The translations under genes were made by a program, and so were the position numbers. From contig WBMW01003919.1 of NCBI GenBank assembly GCA_013396635.1, forward strand, positions 1,344,847-1,408,846: a stretch of DNA of 64,000 nucleotides, given 5' to 3'. Below the pieces are notes generated by a model that was given only the letters and a program-made list of their open reading frames with translations, was not told the DNA's origin and searched no databases. This DNA is from Penelope pileata (Eukaryota; Chordata; Aves; Galliformes; Cracidae). This document shows positions 61,131 through 64,000 of this stretch, piece by piece. Each line of letters starts with the position of its first letter. Position 1 is the first letter of the stretch.

Positions 61131-64000
61131 AGATCCTGCTACAACCTTCATCCCACCCTTAATTCTTATGAAGCAGCCAACAAAAGGTTTTGATTTCCTT
61201 TTTGGCTGGAAGACCTTTTGGCTTCTGCAAAAAGGGGATTAAGAATGAAAGCACATAAAGGTATGTGCACAATCACAAAGTCATAACAGCTCTCCCAGTG
61301 CAGTCTCCCAGGAATGAAACGCAGCATTAGCGAGAAGGGCTAATTGGGACCGGTTTAAGGCGCGCACATTGTGCAGCGGAGTCCGGTAACACTTTTGATC
61401 AGGCAGACAACACAGCCACAAATTGCTTTCTTCCCTCTCCAAAATATCCGACCCTGGAGGAAATGGTATTTTACCTCTCCCAAGCCATTCAGACAGGAGG
61501 ACGGGACGAGAACTCTGCTCTGCAGGGATGCAGGACCAGGAGCTGGGTCCCCAGCATTAGCGCTGATGGCACTCACCAATGTCACCACTGGCACTGTCCC
61601 ACAGCTTGCTGAAACCCGCCTAAGGCTGCGGGCGGTATTTTGGGCTTTGCCTTGGGCTGTGAGAGCCACAGTGAGACAACCAGGATGGGTCCCCTCTGAG
61701 CAACATCCAGGCTCAGGTGCCCCCGAGAGCCTCCTCGCTGCACACCTTGCTCGCAAAGGACATGGAGCACGGATCCCTCCTGCTGCACCCATGGGCACTC
61801 CGCTCCCAGCCCAGGGCCTCCCCTGGCGGTCCCCATGCCCCAGCCAGCCCCGCGAGCCAAGCTGGGGAATCTGGTTCGTTAGCTCTTGGCAGTGCCACCC
61901 CTGAAATGTCATGGCATGCAGAAATCTATGAAAACCAGAGACGCGAGACATGTGTTTTTGTTTGTTTGCTTGTGCCAACATTTCCAGTGTCTCAAAAATG
62001 TGTGCCTGCAAAAGCTGCATGTGTGTTATTCATTTAGGATCGTTTTCAGCCCCCATAATAGGAGGCTCATTTCATCCTTTTGCGAGCTCTCGAGCAGAGC
62101 TGGTCGCAGCCCTGCAGCCTGCCCTTGCTGTAAACAACATGTGAGCTCCACGTAGCCACGTCTCCTTGGGAAGCAGTGCCACAAAGGAGTGGAAGGGTGC
62201 TTGTGTCAGATACATTGATAGATAGGCAGCTAACTCCTTTAGGCTCTTTTGTAAACCCCAGCCAAGATTTTTACATTCTGATTCATGCAAATACGGTCAT
62301 ATGATCAAAGTAACATGTGCTACCTCCCAGAAACTAATGCACTAATCACCGACGTGCCCTGGGCCATGGCCTATCTCACACCATCACTCTGCTCCGTGGT
62401 TCTGACCCGGCTTCCTCCTGCCTTTGCACAAAGCATCCCCAGGCTCACAGCTGGCTCACAGCTAGCCGGGACAGGGCTGCTCCGAGCCAGGAGGCATCAC
62501 TGAACACCCCAAACCCGTTGCCTTCTCCCTTTCTTCTCTGCACACTGCAAGGCTGTTGATGGCAGATTTCCCCTGGTACTGATGGAGAGACATAATGGGA
62601 ACATCCCAGCATTCCTCCAGATCCCTTAGCTGGAAAGTTTTGGGGTGAAACCTCAAAACAATCGATTTCTCCCAAGATTCCCACTGTGGGATCAGAGTTG
62701 CCTGCTTTGATGACAAATGGGCATCCCAAGACCTGGACAGGTGCAATGCAAGGCAAGTGAGCAGGGCTGGGGTGCCGTGTTGGGGAGGGATGCTCGGCAT
62801 CCCCATGGCCATGCACTGCCCTTCCCCAGCTCCATCCCTCCACCTGCATCCACAGCCCCCATCCACCCCTGTGCCCCACAGCCTTGGAAGAAGCCATCAT
62901 CAACGGCTTCAATGCAGTTACATCTTCTGTTATTCCTGGCCACTACAGTTGTTTTCTTCAAAGTAAAAGTCGTGTTTTCCATCCTTCAGGCCTGAGCAGA
63001 CCAATTCATCTCTCTTCGTTTTGGTTTCATGTGGCTCAGGAAACTCATCCACCGCTTTCCCAAGCCTGCTGTAACCTGGTTCCGCTTCCTGCGGCACGGG
63101 GCTCGCAGCCTGGCAACCCCAGGGTGTTCTGTGACATGTCTGTCTGCCCTGTGACAGCACTGCAGCTCCTGCCCTGGGAGCTGTGGTGACCACAGGGCTG
63201 CCCTGGACCGCAGCTTTCCGCAACGTGGTGAGGCGAAGTGGGTCCCACCAAAGCTGGCACACCTCGCAGGACAGCGGAAAGCCAAAGGACTGCTCATGGC
63301 TGCTCACAGCTGTGGGATCGGCACCTTCATGCCTGCACCGCACATTCCTACCTCTGTAAGTCTGGTTAAAATGCCATGGGATAAAGCATACGATGCTGTG
63401 GGCTTCTTTCTCCAATTGCCATTACTGGAGAAGTCTCAGCTGGGTTCCTCGTGACAAGGGTGGCTGCAGAGACAGGCAACAGAGAGTCACTGGAGCCTGG
63501 AGCACCAGCAGCATCCAGGAGGGCTGCGAGGCATCACCCGGGCATGGACGTGCTGCTGGGCAGCAGGGTGGCACCTGCCAGAGGGACAACTGCCCCAGGA
63601 ACAGCATCTGGAGAGGGGGTTCTGACCCATTCAGAGATTTTGAAAGCAGTTTCCACTGAAAAAAAAGCAAGGGAGATTTCTTTAAACACCAAATATTGCC
63701 TTTTGTTGTCAAAGTGAAGCTTCTGACTCCTCATTTTTTCCTTTAAAATCATCTATGTTTAAGAGAAGAAATAAAATGTTCAATTGGTTTTTGGTAAACC
63801 CAAATCTCTCCACCCAGTACTTTGTCTCACTTAAAAAAGAAAAGTTTCAGTTTGACCTGATTTTTCCTCCCTAATTTTTCAGCTCACACCGTTGGAAATA
63901 ACAGAGTCTACGTAGGTTACATCATTCGTGAGGAATCTCCTCTCATCCGTCTCCAAATGAAAAACAACAAACATTCAAAAAATAATTGAAGTTTTATATA

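Larger units (their letters stand above)
59666..64000. other. Gene-less unique sequence
   Basis: No gene is recognised. An exact 23-bp tandem lies at 60373-60423. An AT-richer segment at about 61020-61260 carries SOX-, RUNX- and homeodomain-like words. The overlapping 221-codon (61355-62020, minus) and 177-codon (61371-61904, plus) frames are mutual shadows without a known domain. Confidence 0.5.

Noticed and set aside
61355..62020. Overlapping 221- and 177-codon opposite frames
   Set aside because: They are mutual shadows in stop-poor sequence with no known motif or splice context.
1..64000. Bacterial operons, phage, CRISPR or defence systems
   Set aside because: No long tandem frames, ribosome-binding sites or spacer-repeat arrays; CR1 elements show that this is avian-type nuclear DNA.

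Overview
This window looks like ordinary vertebrate nuclear DNA, most probably from a bird and plausibly a galliform. It has no dense array of long open frames, no ribosome-binding sites or operons, and it is CpG-poor apart from a few islands. The recognisable repeats are CR1 retrotransposon pieces of several ages. One piece ends in the avian CR1 terminal octamer repeats (ATTCTATG-like), and there is no trace of Alu, L1 or other mammal-type repeats. Recognised repeats cover only a few percent of the window, as is usual in birds. A single N (10408) after a poly-A run suggests draft assembly sequence. I recognise no known protein-coding gene, tRNA, rRNA, known microRNA, CRISPR array or bacterial feature.

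Layout: 1-9.6 kb is unique, mostly AT-leaning sequence. A decayed piece resembling a CR1 reverse-transcriptase region lies at about 9.82-10.06 kb, just after a short relic of an older repeat. 10-27 kb is unique apart from an antisense, 5'-truncated CR1 3' end (18275-18441) and small CpG-rich patches. About 27.1 kb holds another old-repeat relic, and 29.34-29.49 kb an isolated exon-like interval. An ancient antisense CR1 tail lies at about 32.6-32.9 kb. Next, 33.77-34.90 kb, is a run of exon-like intervals bounded by strong splice signals and compatible in phase. 35-48.6 kb is unique with short tandem repeats and two more old relics. 48.69-49.07 kb holds a candidate small membrane-protein gene with a TATA-like box and a strong start context. 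The best preserved CR1 copy is at 49.58-50.08 kb. From 50 kb to the end the sequence is GC-richer, with a hexamer-type satellite, a 12-bp minisatellite, a CpG island at 59.3-59.66 kb and many accidental open frames.

No set of genes can be shown to work together here. The window is best read as intergenic or intronic avian DNA with possible regulatory elements and two unconfirmed transcription-unit candidates: the exon cluster near 34 kb and the small membrane protein near 48.8 kb. All statements about repeat families rest on consensus sequences recalled from memory, not on a database search.
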